Part shown: positions 8,083-16,800 of the stretch, piece by piece
How the letters are laid out: each line of letters opens with the position of its first letter
Numbering within the stretch: the stretch's first letter is position 1
Assembly (NCBI GenBank): GCA_963716925.1
Contig: CAVQUX010000025.1
Span: 496,001-560,000, forward strand
Source: DAISKN01 sp963716925
GTDB lineage: Bacteria; Acidobacteriota; Vicinamibacteria; Marinacidobacterales; SMYC01
DNA: 64,000 nucleotides
Reading direction: 5' to 3'
The notes under the pieces: generated by a model
Told to the model about the DNA's origin: nothing
Seen by the model: only the letters and a program-made list of their open reading frames with translations
Database searches by the model: none
Translations under genes and position numbers: made by a program

Positions 8083-8949
8083 ATGAAGCGCAGGCAATTC
8101 ATGCGTCTGGCGAGTGTCACGGCAACCGGTGCGTTGATTAAGTCCGCACCTCCCACGTTCGCAGCCCCCGAGGTGCCGTGGCAGCCAGACGGCACGGGCT
8201 CGCTCGCCCGGATGGGCGTGTTGACGCCCGCTTTCGATCCTGTTCCCGAGTCAGAAGCGTGGGCCATGGCTCCGCAGGGCGTATCAATCCATGCCTCGCG
8301 CGTATCGATCAAGCGAGGTGACGCGAGTTCCTTCGCGGAACCTCCACATGTTGATGCAGCAATCGAACTGCTCGCTGACGTGAAACCGACGGCGATTCTC
8401 TACGCGTACACGAGCAGCAGCTACGTTCTAGGAGCGGAGGCAGAGGAGGCTCTGCTGAATCGTCTCGAAGCTGTCGTGCCGGGAATTCCGATCGTACTAG
8501 CCGCCATTGCAGCCTCCGAGGCTCTTCGCGCGCTCAACATACGGCGAGTTGCAGTCGTGCATCCCCCGTGGTTTACGGAGGAGGTAAACCGCAAGGGAGA
8601 GGATTACTTTCGAAGTCGAGGCTTTGAAGTCGTCTCTTGCGCGCGCTTAACACCTCTTCGCACATTTGCGGAGGTGCCAGCCGCCGAGGTGCATGACTGG
8701 GTTAAGGCCAATGTTCCGCGACAAGCGGAGGCTGCGCTCATAGCCGGCAACGGCCTTCGGGCGGTTGGTGTTATTCAAGCGCTTGAAGCAGCCCTCGGCA
8801 GACCTGTTCTCACGGCTAACCAGGTCACCTTCTGGCAGGCGTTGCGCACTGCGGGGGTAACCGCCCCGATAAGTCGATACGGTCAGCTTTTTAAGCGGGG
8901 TGCCGCCCAACAAGGCGTTGCGGCGGCCGTGGCCTCCCTTTTCGGTTAA
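8083..8949 (+). CDS. Asp/Glu racemase / maleate isomerase-like protein lacking catalytic cysteines
   Basis: 288-residue protein of the Asp/Glu/hydantoin racemase superfamily, nearest in form to maleate isomerase and arylmalonate decarboxylase. The N-terminus KRRQFMRLASVTATGALI looks like a Tat signal, so it may act in the periplasm. The fold is visible through ILYAYTSSSYVLG near residue 105, IPIVLAAIAASEALRAL, and LTANQVTFWQALRTAG near the C-terminus. Family enzymes use one or two cysteines: the first (CTS) is Tyr109 here and the second is Gly224 in IAGNGLRAV. Racemase or isomerase chemistry is therefore doubtful. It is a complete integron cassette. Confidence 0.78.
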   Translation: MKRRQFMRLASVTATGALIKSAPPTFAAPEVPWQPDGTGSLARMGVLTPAFDPVPESEAWAMAPQGVSIHASRVSIKRGDASSFAEPPHVDAAIELLADVKPTAILYAYTSSSYVLGAEAEEALLNRLEAVVPGIPIVLAAIAASEALRALNIRRVAVVHPPWFTEEVNRKGEDYFRSRGFEVVSCARLTPLRTFAEVPAAEVHDWVKANVPRQAEAALIAGNGLRAVGVIQALEAALGRPVLTANQVTFWQALRTAGVTAPISRYGQLFKRGAAQQGVAAAVASLFG

Positions 8950-9053
8950 CATAGTAGCTGCATGAAGCGGCGGCGCGTAGCTGCATGAAGCGGCGGCGCC
9001 TCCGTTCAAGGCAGTGGCGCCATGGGCCTGGCCACGCCGCTCAATTGTTAGAC
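8944..9053 (+). repeat. attC recombination site 3
   Basis: About 110 bp. The left core is GGTTAAC (overlapping the racemase-like stop) and the right core is GTTAGAC, a full GTTRRRY match. Inner arms TGAAGCGGCG and CGCCGCTCA pair with one extra-helical A. Its left half contains an exact tandem duplication, listed separately. Confidence 0.75.
8954..8999 (+). repeat. Exact 23-bp tandem duplication inside attC 3
   Basis: Positions 8954-8976 are repeated without mismatch at 8977-8999. Each unit carries the TGAAGCGGCGG left-arm sequence, so the attC could fold using either copy. Only two units are present. Slippage during cassette replication or an assembly duplication could produce it. Confidence 0.9.
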
Positions 9054-9094
9054 CGACACGGATCTTTCGTTACCCTCGCCAGGCGGTGAACAAC

Positions 9095-9952
9095 ATGGAC
9101 CATGAACTCGAACAGTACCGGAAAGTAGTCCGTGATGAATGGACCAATGGTGACACTGTCGCCGCATGGGCGCGCTGGCATGCGAAGATCACAGCGCAGC
9201 AGGTCAACATGCGCGAGGCGCTCATTCAGTCTGCGCGTCTCGAGCCCGGAATGCGTGTGCTCGACCTGGCGTGCGGAACGGGCGACCCCGCTCTCGAGAT
9301 TGCCCGCAGGGTCGGGCCCAACGGGCGCGTCACCGCCACGGATCTCAGCCCCCAGATGCTGGACGAGTGCAGAAAGAACGCGTCTGCAGCGGGAATCGCC
9401 AACATGGACTTTGCCGTCGCGGATGCCGAGAATCTGCAGTTTGATCCGAAGAGCTTTGATCGTGTGACCTCACGCCTTGGCGTGATGTACTTTGTCGATG
9501 TGCAGCGCGCGTTAGTCGAGATCAAGCGCGTGCTGGTACCAGAAGGAATCGTCACATTGCAGGTCTGGGGCCCGCCCGACGAGAGCCCGTACTTCATGAA
9601 TGCTGTGGGTCCCTTTGCGCGGCGGCTCTCTCCGCCTCCACCGCCTGCCGACGCGCCGACCCCCCTGCGCTTCGCGCCTCCCGGGAAACTCGTCGATGCG
9701 CTCACCGCCGCTGGCTTCCGCGACACGCGCGAGGATCGCCGCACCATGGTGCTGCCATGGCCGGGCTCGCCGAACGAGCTCTGGCAGCACCTTTATGACA
9801 TCGCGATTCCGCTCCGGCCGCTTTTCGACGGACTGTCCGGCGACGAGCGCTCGGCTGCGATCGGCGAGTCGGTCGCGGGCTACGCCAAGTACTATGACGG
9901 CAAGACCGTGAACGTGCCCGCGTCGATTGTCACGGTGTCCGCGCGCACCTGA
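9095..9952 (+). CDS. Class I SAM-dependent methyltransferase (UbiE/MenG-like)
   Basis: 285-residue soluble methyltransferase. Motif I is MRVLDLACGTGDPALEIARR near residue 50, followed by the acidic motif of strand 2 (VTATDLSPQML) and FAVADAENLQF. The later VEIKRVLVPEGIVTLQVWGP stretch corresponds to the motif around strand 5. The closest general class is ubiquinone/menaquinone-type C-methyltransferases, but the substrate cannot be read from the sequence. The ATG at 9095 was chosen over one at 9014 because the latter lies inside the attC site. It forms an integron cassette bounded by attC 3 and attC 4. Confidence 0.82.
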   Translation: MDHELEQYRKVVRDEWTNGDTVAAWARWHAKITAQQVNMREALIQSARLEPGMRVLDLACGTGDPALEIARRVGPNGRVTATDLSPQMLDECRKNASAAGIANMDFAVADAENLQFDPKSFDRVTSRLGVMYFVDVQRALVEIKRVLVPEGIVTLQVWGPPDESPYFMNAVGPFARRLSPPPPPADAPTPLRFAPPGKLVDALTAAGFRDTREDRRTMVLPWPGSPNELWQHLYDIAIPLRPLFDGLSGDERSAAIGESVAGYAKYYDGKTVNVPASIVTVSART

Positions 9953-10007
9953 GCCTCGTTGTAGTAGCCGTGTCCAGGTCGTGCCGCGACGAGGCCGCCA
10001 ATTCCTG

Positions 10008-10082
10008 TTCGAACGGTCATCGGCTTGCAGCCGACGGCGGCCGGTGATCCTGAGCCGCCGCGGCTGAAGCCCCGCGTTAGCC
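10008..10082 (+). repeat. attC recombination site 4
   Basis: About 75 bp. The left arm GGCTTGCAGCCGACGGC pairs with the reverse complement of the right arm, GGCTTCAGCCGCGGC, leaving extra-helical G and A. The right core is GTTAGCC and the left core TTCGAAC, which is imperfect. The cores are weaker than in sites 2 and 3, but the arm pairing is convincing. Confidence 0.65.
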
Positions 10083-10100
10083 GGCCTTCTGAGGAGAGGA

Positions 10101-10839
10101 ATGTCCGACGAGTTCACCAATGTCTATGGCGATACTGCCCGGGCTGAGGCCTATGCCGGCTTGGAGTATCCAGGCACCTACTACCTGGCCTTTCGCGATC
10201 TTCCCACCATCATCCGTGACCACGTCCGTGGAGATCGGGCCCTGGACTTCGGGTGCGGCACCGGGCGCTCCACCCGATTCGTAAGAGACCTCGGCTTCCA
10301 CACCGTCGGCATCGACATTTCGGAGCCCATGCTCGCCCAGGCTCGCGAGCGTGACCCGCATGGGCGAGTACCGCCTAGTTCCGGCCGAGACGCCACCCCC
10401 CTTGGCTGCAGGCGTCTATGACCTCGTGCTTGCGGCTTTCACGTTCGACAACGTTCCGACATTCGACAAGAAGGTCGAGCTCTTGCGAGCCCTCACAACC
10501 TCGCTGGCCCAAGACGGCCGTATCGTCATCATCGTCTCCGCTCCAGAGATCTATCTTCACGAATGGGCCTCGTTCTCCACGCGAGCCTTTCCAGAGAATC
10601 ATGCGGCGCGGAGCGGTGACGTTGTCCGTATCGTGATGCTCGATGTTCCCGACCGCCGCCCGGTCGAGGACATTCTCTGCACCGATGAGACTTATCGGAA
10701 GATCTTCGTCCAGGCGGGCCTATCTGTGATCGGGGCATACCATCCCCTTGGCCGCGCGGGCGGACCCCACGCCTGGATCAGCGAGACAACGGTTGCCCCA
10801 TGGACTATCTACGTGCTCGGAGAGTTCAAGGATGCTTAG
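10101..10839 (+). pseudogene. SAM-dependent methyltransferase with one +1 frameshift
   Basis: Reads as a 245-residue class I methyltransferase once one base is removed. The N-terminal part has the SAM motif ALDFGCGTGRSTRFVRDLG followed by TVGIDISEPMLAQARERDP. The frame then shifts at about 10360, in a GGG run. The second part resumes in +1 with GEYRLVPAE, VYDLVLAAFTFDNVP and a methyltransferase C-terminus. The corrected length is divisible by three. The change is a one-base insertion like many others in this window, so the gene may be intact in the organism. It lies between attC 4 and attC 5 and is a cassette. Confidence 0.75.
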
Positions 10840-10845
10840 TGTGCG

Positions 10846-10944
10846 GGCTAACCACCGCATGAGGCTGACAGGGCTCGGCCGACGGATTGTGGCAGGGCTG
10901 GCCTTCCCGAGCCTCGTCCTGCAGCTTATGCGGGGACGTTAGAG
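10846..10944 (+). repeat. attC recombination site 5
   Basis: About 99 bp after the second methyltransferase. The left side GGCTAACCACCGCATGAGGC pairs with the reverse complement of the right side, CTAACGTCCCCGCATAAGC, with small bulges. The cores are GGCTAAC and GTTAGAG; the last base of the right core departs from the consensus. It is the last attC I can see. Confidence 0.7.
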
Positions 10945-11021
10945 GGCTTGTGGCCGCCCGTGCCGCTCCACACGAATCAAGTGCCAACGCTCCAGCGCAT
11001 GCCGCGCGGTAGCATGATCTG

Positions 11022-11234
11022 ATGAGCGTCACCGTAGACGAATTGCTCCGCCAAGCACCCGGAAATCGCCGACAACCTCGAGGCGCGGGCTGGTGCTTCT
11101 CGAGCGCCGGCTGACCGACCTCATGCCCCCATCCGCATCGAGAAGGTCGCGCGAGGACGATTCCGCCTCCGTGTGGATTGCCCGCTCCGCCTTACCGAGA
11201 TACGCCAGCCGTTCGCATCACCTCGAGGACGGCG
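11022..11234 (+). pseudogene. Broken small reading frame after the last attC
   Basis: The stretch 10945-11246 has no intact gene. From the ATG at 11022 a start MSVTVDELLR can be read. With small indels the frame could continue through HPEIADNLEARG, LVLLERRLTDLMP and IRIEKVARGRFRLRVDCPLR in three different frames. This looks like one or two small genes disrupted by indels, perhaps a last cassette without a recognisable attC. I do not recognise the family. Confidence 0.3.
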
Positions 11235-11246
11235 CGGGGATCCCCG

Positions 11247-11687
11247 TCAGATCTTCGGCTTCTTCGGTTTTACTTCGGTAGGGTCGGCACCGTCGCTCGG
11301 CGCGCCCGTGCCCGAGGACCCCAGGAACAGCTTCCGTCCGTCGGGAAGGGTGAGGTCGCGCCCATTCGCCTTCAAAGATCCGTCTTTCGCTTGATAGCCG
11401 TGGACCACGATCTCCGTTCCGGGGACGAGAGAGTTCTTGGTGAAACCGCGGCGGAGGAGCGCGTTCGGGGTCCCGCCCTCGACCATCCAGTTCTCGATGG
11501 TCCCGTCGTCTTTCAAGACGTCGACCTGTACCCAGGCGTGCGGGTTGATCCAGAGCATCTTCGTGACCTTGCCCTTCAGGAGCACGGGCTTGTCGGCGTC
11601 GAACTCCGCCGAGAACGCGTGATGGGCGGAAAGAGGAGCCGCTCCCGCGCTCAGGAAGAGAATCGCGACGATCGCCGATCTTCTCAT
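11247..11687 (-). CDS. DUF6152 exported protein
   Basis: 146-residue exported protein. It has a signal peptide (RRSAIVAILFLSAGAAPLSA) and then HHAFSAEFDADKPVLLKGKV, the mark of the DUF6152 family, with WINPHAWVQVDV and a short beta-rich body. The C-terminus is lysine-proline rich. Function is unknown. In the families I know, it occurs beside exported proteins like the two upstream genes, as here. The ATG at 11687 overlaps the upstream stop by ATGA, which settles the start. Likely periplasmic. Confidence 0.8.
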   Translation of the reverse strand: MRRSAIVAILFLSAGAAPLSAHHAFSAEFDADKPVLLKGKVTKMLWINPHAWVQVDVLKDDGTIENWMVEGGTPNALLRRGFTKNSLVPGTEIVVHGYQAKDGSLKANGRDLTLPDGRKLFLGSSGTGAPSDGADPTEVKPKKPKI

Positions 11688-12796
11688 TTCTTGCTCTCCT
11701 CGGTCCGTTTCCGCCGCAGGTGTCCGTACATCATCTCCTCGGCGAACTCGACGCACTTGAACTCCAGGAGCTGCGCGTTCTTCTCCAGTCGCCGGTAGAG
11801 AGGGAGTCGAATCGTCCACGGGCGGGTGAACAGGTTGGGATCCTCGATCGTGGCTTCGTACATCAGGACGTCGCGCCCCGACGGGGTGTAGCGCTCCTGG
11901 ACCCGCAGGGCCTCGCTGTGAAAGTTCCCGGAGCTATCGAGCCAGGTATCGGGAACCTGGCTGGTCACGTCGACGACGAGGGTCTCCCCCTCCCAGCGGC
12001 CGATGGAGTGCCCCATCCAGGTGTCGATGGGGCTCTCGAAATCGGGGCGATCCATATAGATGATGCGGGCAGCGCTCGCGAACTCGTAGGCGATGAGCAC
12101 CACGTCCTTCGATTGGACGATCTGGAACGGAAAGGGCATATAGGTCGCGCGAGGGACGCCGGGCAGGAAGCACTTGACGGCGGGGTCCCGGGAGAGCCAG
12201 CTCTCCTGGTTTTCCTTCCGCTGCGCCTCGGCGTCGGGCCTGTAGGGAATCGTGCCGCCTTCCACGACTCCGATTCCCGCCGGAACGGCGCCGAGGGCCC
12301 CGAGCGCGGGAAGAGGACCCTGCCGCGCCTCGTGGGCCTCGAGGTCCCAGTGCGCGGTTCCGATCGCCTGCCAGATGCCGTTGAGATCCGGTTTCCGCAC
12401 TTCGGTCGAGCGGCTCGGGTCGAGGTGCGACTCATGGCACGTCTCGCACGAGCTCATGAGCCGATCCCCCGCTTCGAGGAGTCCCTCCACGTTCCGGCTC
12501 GCCGCCGCTTCGAGAGCGCGCTTACCGGCATCGACCAGGATCCGGGAGGAGCTCTTCCAAGCGTCCGTTTCCCGGGCCCGGCCCTCGACGAGGAGCAGGT
12601 TTCCCGATTCCGCCAGGAGAATCGAAGCGCTCTCGATGGCCCGCCAGTCGGCGTCCGAGGAAGGCTCCCTCGAACCCGCCGCGAACAAGGTATCGGAAGC
12701 CGGAACGATCATGGCCTCCATGATCTGCCGGACGGTCGAGACCGGCTCCTGCGCCGCGGTCGCGCTCGAGAAAAGCAACGCCGCGAGCGGAATCAC
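11684..12796 (-). CDS. Exported cytochrome c'-like domain fused to acidobacterial-type conserved domain
   Basis: 370-residue exported protein starting at the GTG at 12796, which overlaps the upstream stop (GTGA). After a short signal peptide (PLAALLFSSATAAQ) comes a helical domain of about 110 residues ending CETCHESHL, a covalent haem-c site placed at the C-terminal end of a four-helix bundle as in cytochrome c'. From about residue 120 begins a second domain (DLNGIWQAIGTAHW onward) that resembles the product of the gene just upstream, including WMGHSIGRWEGETLVVDVT and FTRPWTIRLPL. The function of this domain is unknown. A redox-linked periplasmic role is inferred from the haem site. Confidence 0.7.
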   Translation of the reverse strand: MIPLAALLFSSATAAQEPVSTVRQIMEAMIVPASDTLFAAGSREPSSDADWRAIESASILLAESGNLLLVEGRARETDAWKSSSRILVDAGKRALEAAASRNVEGLLEAGDRLMSSCETCHESHLDPSRSTEVRKPDLNGIWQAIGTAHWDLEAHEARQGPLPALGALGAVPAGIGVVEGGTIPYRPDAEAQRKENQESWLSRDPAVKCFLPGVPRATYMPFPFQIVQSKDVVLIAYEFASAARIIYMDRPDFESPIDTWMGHSIGRWEGETLVVDVTSQVPDTWLDSSGNFHSEALRVQERYTPSGRDVLMYEATIEDPNLFTRPWTIRLPLYRRLEKNAQLLEFKCVEFAEEMMYGHLRRKRTEESKK

Positions 12797-13764
12797 CGGG
12801 GCTCGTTCCTCTCCTTGGCGCGGGCGCCGCTGAGGATGCCCTCCATCGCGAGGTTCCCCTCGTGGCAGGCGTACTCGAAGATCGGGTCGGAGCTGCTCTT
12901 GAGCGGGATCTCGATGGTCCAGGGCCTCGCGAACGTCGTCGGGTCCGAGACCTCGATCTGGTAGCGGATGGTCCCGGCGTCGACGCGGGTGAACCGTTCG
13001 ACGAGGTGCAGGTTCTCCGCCGCGCCCTGAAAGTGGCTCTTGGGGGAGAAGTTCGTGGTCTCGACGACGAGGGTCTCGCCATCCCACCGTCCCCGCGGGT
13101 CCCCGTTCCACTGACGAACGCTTTCGGGGAGGTGAGGCCGCCCATCCATGGGGATGATGCGCGCGTCGTGGATGATCTCCTGGAGGATCACCACGTGGTC
13201 GGGGGTCTGCACGATCTGGTAGAGGCTGTTGTAGCCCGCGAGAATATAGGGCACGCCCCAGGTGATGCACCGGACGCCGTTGCTGAGATCCTCGGGGCCG
13301 GCGGGATCGATCCCGAGAAAACCCTTACCCGCCTTCGCCTGTCTCTTCCGCCCCTCCGGCGTGAGCTCGGGGATCTTGCCGTCCGGCGGATCGACGATGA
13401 GCGACGTCCGGTTGTCGAACTCCCGCTCCACGATCCAGAACTGGTTGTAGTTTCCGGTCTTTTGATCGAACGAGCGGAAGCCGGCGTCCTCGACCGCGGC
13501 CGTGGCGAGGTCATCGGCGAAAAACGCATCTCCGCCGTCGAGGACTTCGGCCGCCTTCCGCTTGAGCTCCTCGAGCTCTTCCTCGGTGAGCGTCGCCTTT
13601 CCCTGATAGCTATCCGGGCGTTCGAGAGGCGTCGCGGTGTTGTTGACCCACGTGCCGGAGAGGTCGGGATCGCCCCAAGGGGTGCGGAACGTCTCCGCGA
13701 GCAGCGGCAACGGCCAGAGCGCCATCGAGCAGGCGAGGAATCGGGCGACGCGGCTCATCGTCAA
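12793..13764 (-). CDS. Exported protein of unknown function, paralogue of the downstream C-terminal domain
   Basis: 323-residue exported protein with signal peptide SRVARFLACSMALWPLPLLA followed by a mature start PWGDPDLSGTW. Shared with the downstream gene are a GxW start, a central LxQIVQTPDHVVIL-like segment, the pair RGRWDGETLVVETTNF, and FARPWTIEIPL. I associate this family with Acidobacteriota genomes, where many copies occur; no function is established. The ATG at 13758 is an equally possible start. It leads a three-gene set with 4-bp overlaps at both junctions. Confidence 0.7.
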   Translation of the reverse strand: MTMSRVARFLACSMALWPLPLLAETFRTPWGDPDLSGTWVNNTATPLERPDSYQGKATLTEEELEELKRKAAEVLDGGDAFFADDLATAAVEDAGFRSFDQKTGNYNQFWIVEREFDNRTSLIVDPPDGKIPELTPEGRKRQAKAGKGFLGIDPAGPEDLSNGVRCITWGVPYILAGYNSLYQIVQTPDHVVILQEIIHDARIIPMDGRPHLPESVRQWNGDPRGRWDGETLVVETTNFSPKSHFQGAAENLHLVERFTRVDAGTIRYQIEVSDPTTFARPWTIEIPLKSSSDPIFEYACHEGNLAMEGILSGARAKERNEPR

Positions 13765-13834
13765 CCTCCGGCGGCAGACGATAGCACGTCCCGAGTGGGC
13801 CGGCCATTCTGGAAACCGGCCCTGGCCGGCCGCC

Positions 13835-16800
13835 TCACCTCAAGGACAGCGCGGGGTCGCCGAAGAGGTGGTAGATCCGCAAAAGCTCGGGGAAGGCGCC
13901 CGTCGCCGCGTAGCTGGACTGCGCGGCGAGGAACGCGTCGCCGAGTCTCCGGTGTCGGCCGGAGACGAGCTCGCGCACGAGCGCCATATGGTACTGATGG
14001 GCCGGATCGTTCAGGCTCAATCCCGACGGCGCGATCGCCGCGATCGCGCCTTTCCCCTCCGCCTTCACCAGCTCTTCCGCCAGGGAATTGAAGTAGGGGA
14101 AGTGAAAGTAGCCGTTGAGGCAGTTCATCGTCAGGACCAGAGGCTGCTCGGACTGCGAGGCGAGCGCGCTCACCCGGGAGCTGTCGAAGACGTCTTCGGA
14201 GGCCCAGAGGTGGATTCCTCCATGCCCTACATAGCTCAGGATCGCCGCACCGCTGTCGAAAGCACCGACGATGGCCTGTCGAGTTCCCTCGGTGCCCAGA
14301 CTGCGCAGGTAGATCCGGCGAGGGTCGTGAGATGCGAGAAGAGTTTCCGCGATCTCGTCGGCGTCGCGCTCGAAATCGCCCGCGCTGTCGGCGTTGTCCG
14401 CAATCAGCACCGTCGCACCGGGACCGGAGCCTCCGCCCTCCTCGTACGCGAGAATCTTCGACACCATGACTCGAAGCTCTCCGACGCTCGCCGCGGGCAG
14501 CCGTCCGATGGCGACGTCGGGAAGCAGGTCGTCTCCGTTCACCGCGCCGAAGGCCGCATCCGACGCCGTCCACAGATACGACGTCTTCTCGATCATCGGG
14601 GGGACCCGATTCGTAACACCGGTCCCAAGGTAGTCCTTGAAGTCGTAGGTGCCGTCACCCGCGAGCAGAACGAACCGGGGGGCAGGCTTCCGCCAGTGAT
14701 GGTAGGCGTAGGTGAGGAAATCCCGGATGGCTCGAGGGTGGGATTCGCCGAAGCCGAACTCGGAATCGATCTCCTCGAGCGCCACCGCCCGGACGGAAAG
14801 CCCCTGGCGGCGCCTCAGGTCGAGCAAAGGTGCGGCTGCCCCGAGAAAGTCCCGTGGACCGATCAGCAGGTATTCCGCTTCGTTACTCTCCCTTTTCAGG
14901 TCGGTTCGAAGCGGCACGCGAATCTCGGGCTTCAGTACCGCCTGGCGGCTCACCACGAGATAGCGGCGTCCCGCCTCGACGGAAAGGCTCGTCCCGGACC
15001 CGGTCGCCTCCGCCCCTCCGAGCCACCTCGGCTGCGCGTCCGTCAAGTCGAGCATGCGCGCTCCCGAGACTCCCGCGATCTCCGCGCGACCCGACGCGCC
15101 GAATACCCCTTCCAGGCGTCCGTTCTCCGCCAGGGTGCGCCGCGGGTACGTAACCGCGAACCGCTCCAGCATCACCATCGAGTACCCGGCGCCGGTGTCC
15201 CCCACGTTCTCGACGGAAAGGAAGTTCTCTCCCTCTCGGAGCGCGCCGGCCGGGACCTGTGCATCGATGCGGAACGGCTCCTTGCCCTCGAACCATTCCT
15301 CGGCTACCGGCACTCCGTTCACCGCGACCCTCACATGGTGGTCCGGCGAGACGGGAAAATCGCTTTGCCCCTGGAGCCGGAGAGTCAGCCGAACCGGTTC
15401 CGCCGACGCCGCGAGGGCGCTCGCGTAAAAGCTGTACTCCTTCTCCACCGGCGCGAACAGTCCGTCCCAGAGCCACGGATCCTCCGCCGAAAGGAGCGCC
15501 GACTGGTACAGATGGTTCTCCTCGCGTTCCAGAGCGTGAAGATAGATACCCAGGGGTCGGCCGGCCGTCGGTGCTGACGAAACGCGCTCCATCTCGAGGC
15601 CTCCGGAGCCTCGCTCCAGCTCGTACACCAGCTCGTCGCCGTGAGGGTTCAGCGCCGGCCCCTCGCTCCAGAAGAAGAGCACCGAGCCCGGTCCGAACAC
15701 ACCGTTATCCGGCTCGAGGTGAAACGCTGTCGACTCTCCTTGTCGGCTCAGGCGCAAACCGCTCGCGGGCACGGGACGGCCTCCCAGCACGTCCTCGAAT
15801 CGGACCTGATAGAGCCCCCTCTCCCGCGCGCTCAGGCGCATGGACGCCTGTGATCTTCCGGTGACTCGCCGTCTCGCGGTGATGCGACGGTTCAGGCCCC
15901 GCGAGCAACAGCCGCACGGTCAAACGACGCGCGAGAAGGATCCGTCCCGTGTTGCGATCCCATCTCAGCGGGGCCAGCTCGAGGAGAGCCCTCGCCGTCT
16001 CTCCTTGATACCCCTGCTCCAGGATGCGAGCCGCTTGCTCCGGATAGAGGCGGGAGCGGCGGAATGCGGCGCTCTTCCCGCGGATCCTCCGGCCGGCCCG
16101 CACGGTCCCGTCCCGTGAGGCTTCGACTTCGAAGGCATCCGCGGCGGATACAGGCATGGAGGAGAACACTTCCACGTCCTCCGCTCGAACCGCGCCGAGC
16201 CGAACGCCGAGGCCCGCCACCACGTCCACCCAGCTCCGCTTCACCGGAACCGCCGGCGAACCGGGCTCTCCCGAAATCTCGAATCCAGGAACGGAAAGCG
16301 ACACCGTTCCGTCCTCCCCCACCCGCGCGTCGAACCCTTCGGTCGTAAGCTCGAGAACGATTTCCTTCTCCGTGCGGCGGAGCACTTTCAGCACGCTCTC
16401 GGAGGATGTCCCGTACTCTATGGCGCCCGCGGACGAAGGATGCTCCGGGCTCGCTCCGGAGACGGGCGTCGCCGAAACGGGGCCATGCCGCTCGGTCTTG
16501 CCCGTGGTCTCGATGTCTTCGAGCTGGTAGAAGTAGGTCGTGCCGTTCGCGACATCGCGGTCGGTGTAGCCGTAGCGAGCGCCGGCGGGTGAGGAGCCGA
16601 GCCCCGGTATCGCGAATCTCGTGATCCGCTCGTAAGGCCCGCGCTCCGACAGGGCGCGGTAGACGTGGAAACCCAGGTTGTCCAGCTCGGAGGCCGTCTC
16701 CCAGGAAAGCTCGACCGAAGAGTCCCACCCGCGCGCCTCGAACGACGAAAGCTCGACCGCGGTCACGGCCACGAGCTCATCGGCTCCGATGTCCCATGGC

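Noticed and set aside
8954..8999. Possible start of a CRISPR-like repeat
   Set aside because: There are only two directly abutting copies with no spacer, and they lie inside an attC arm.
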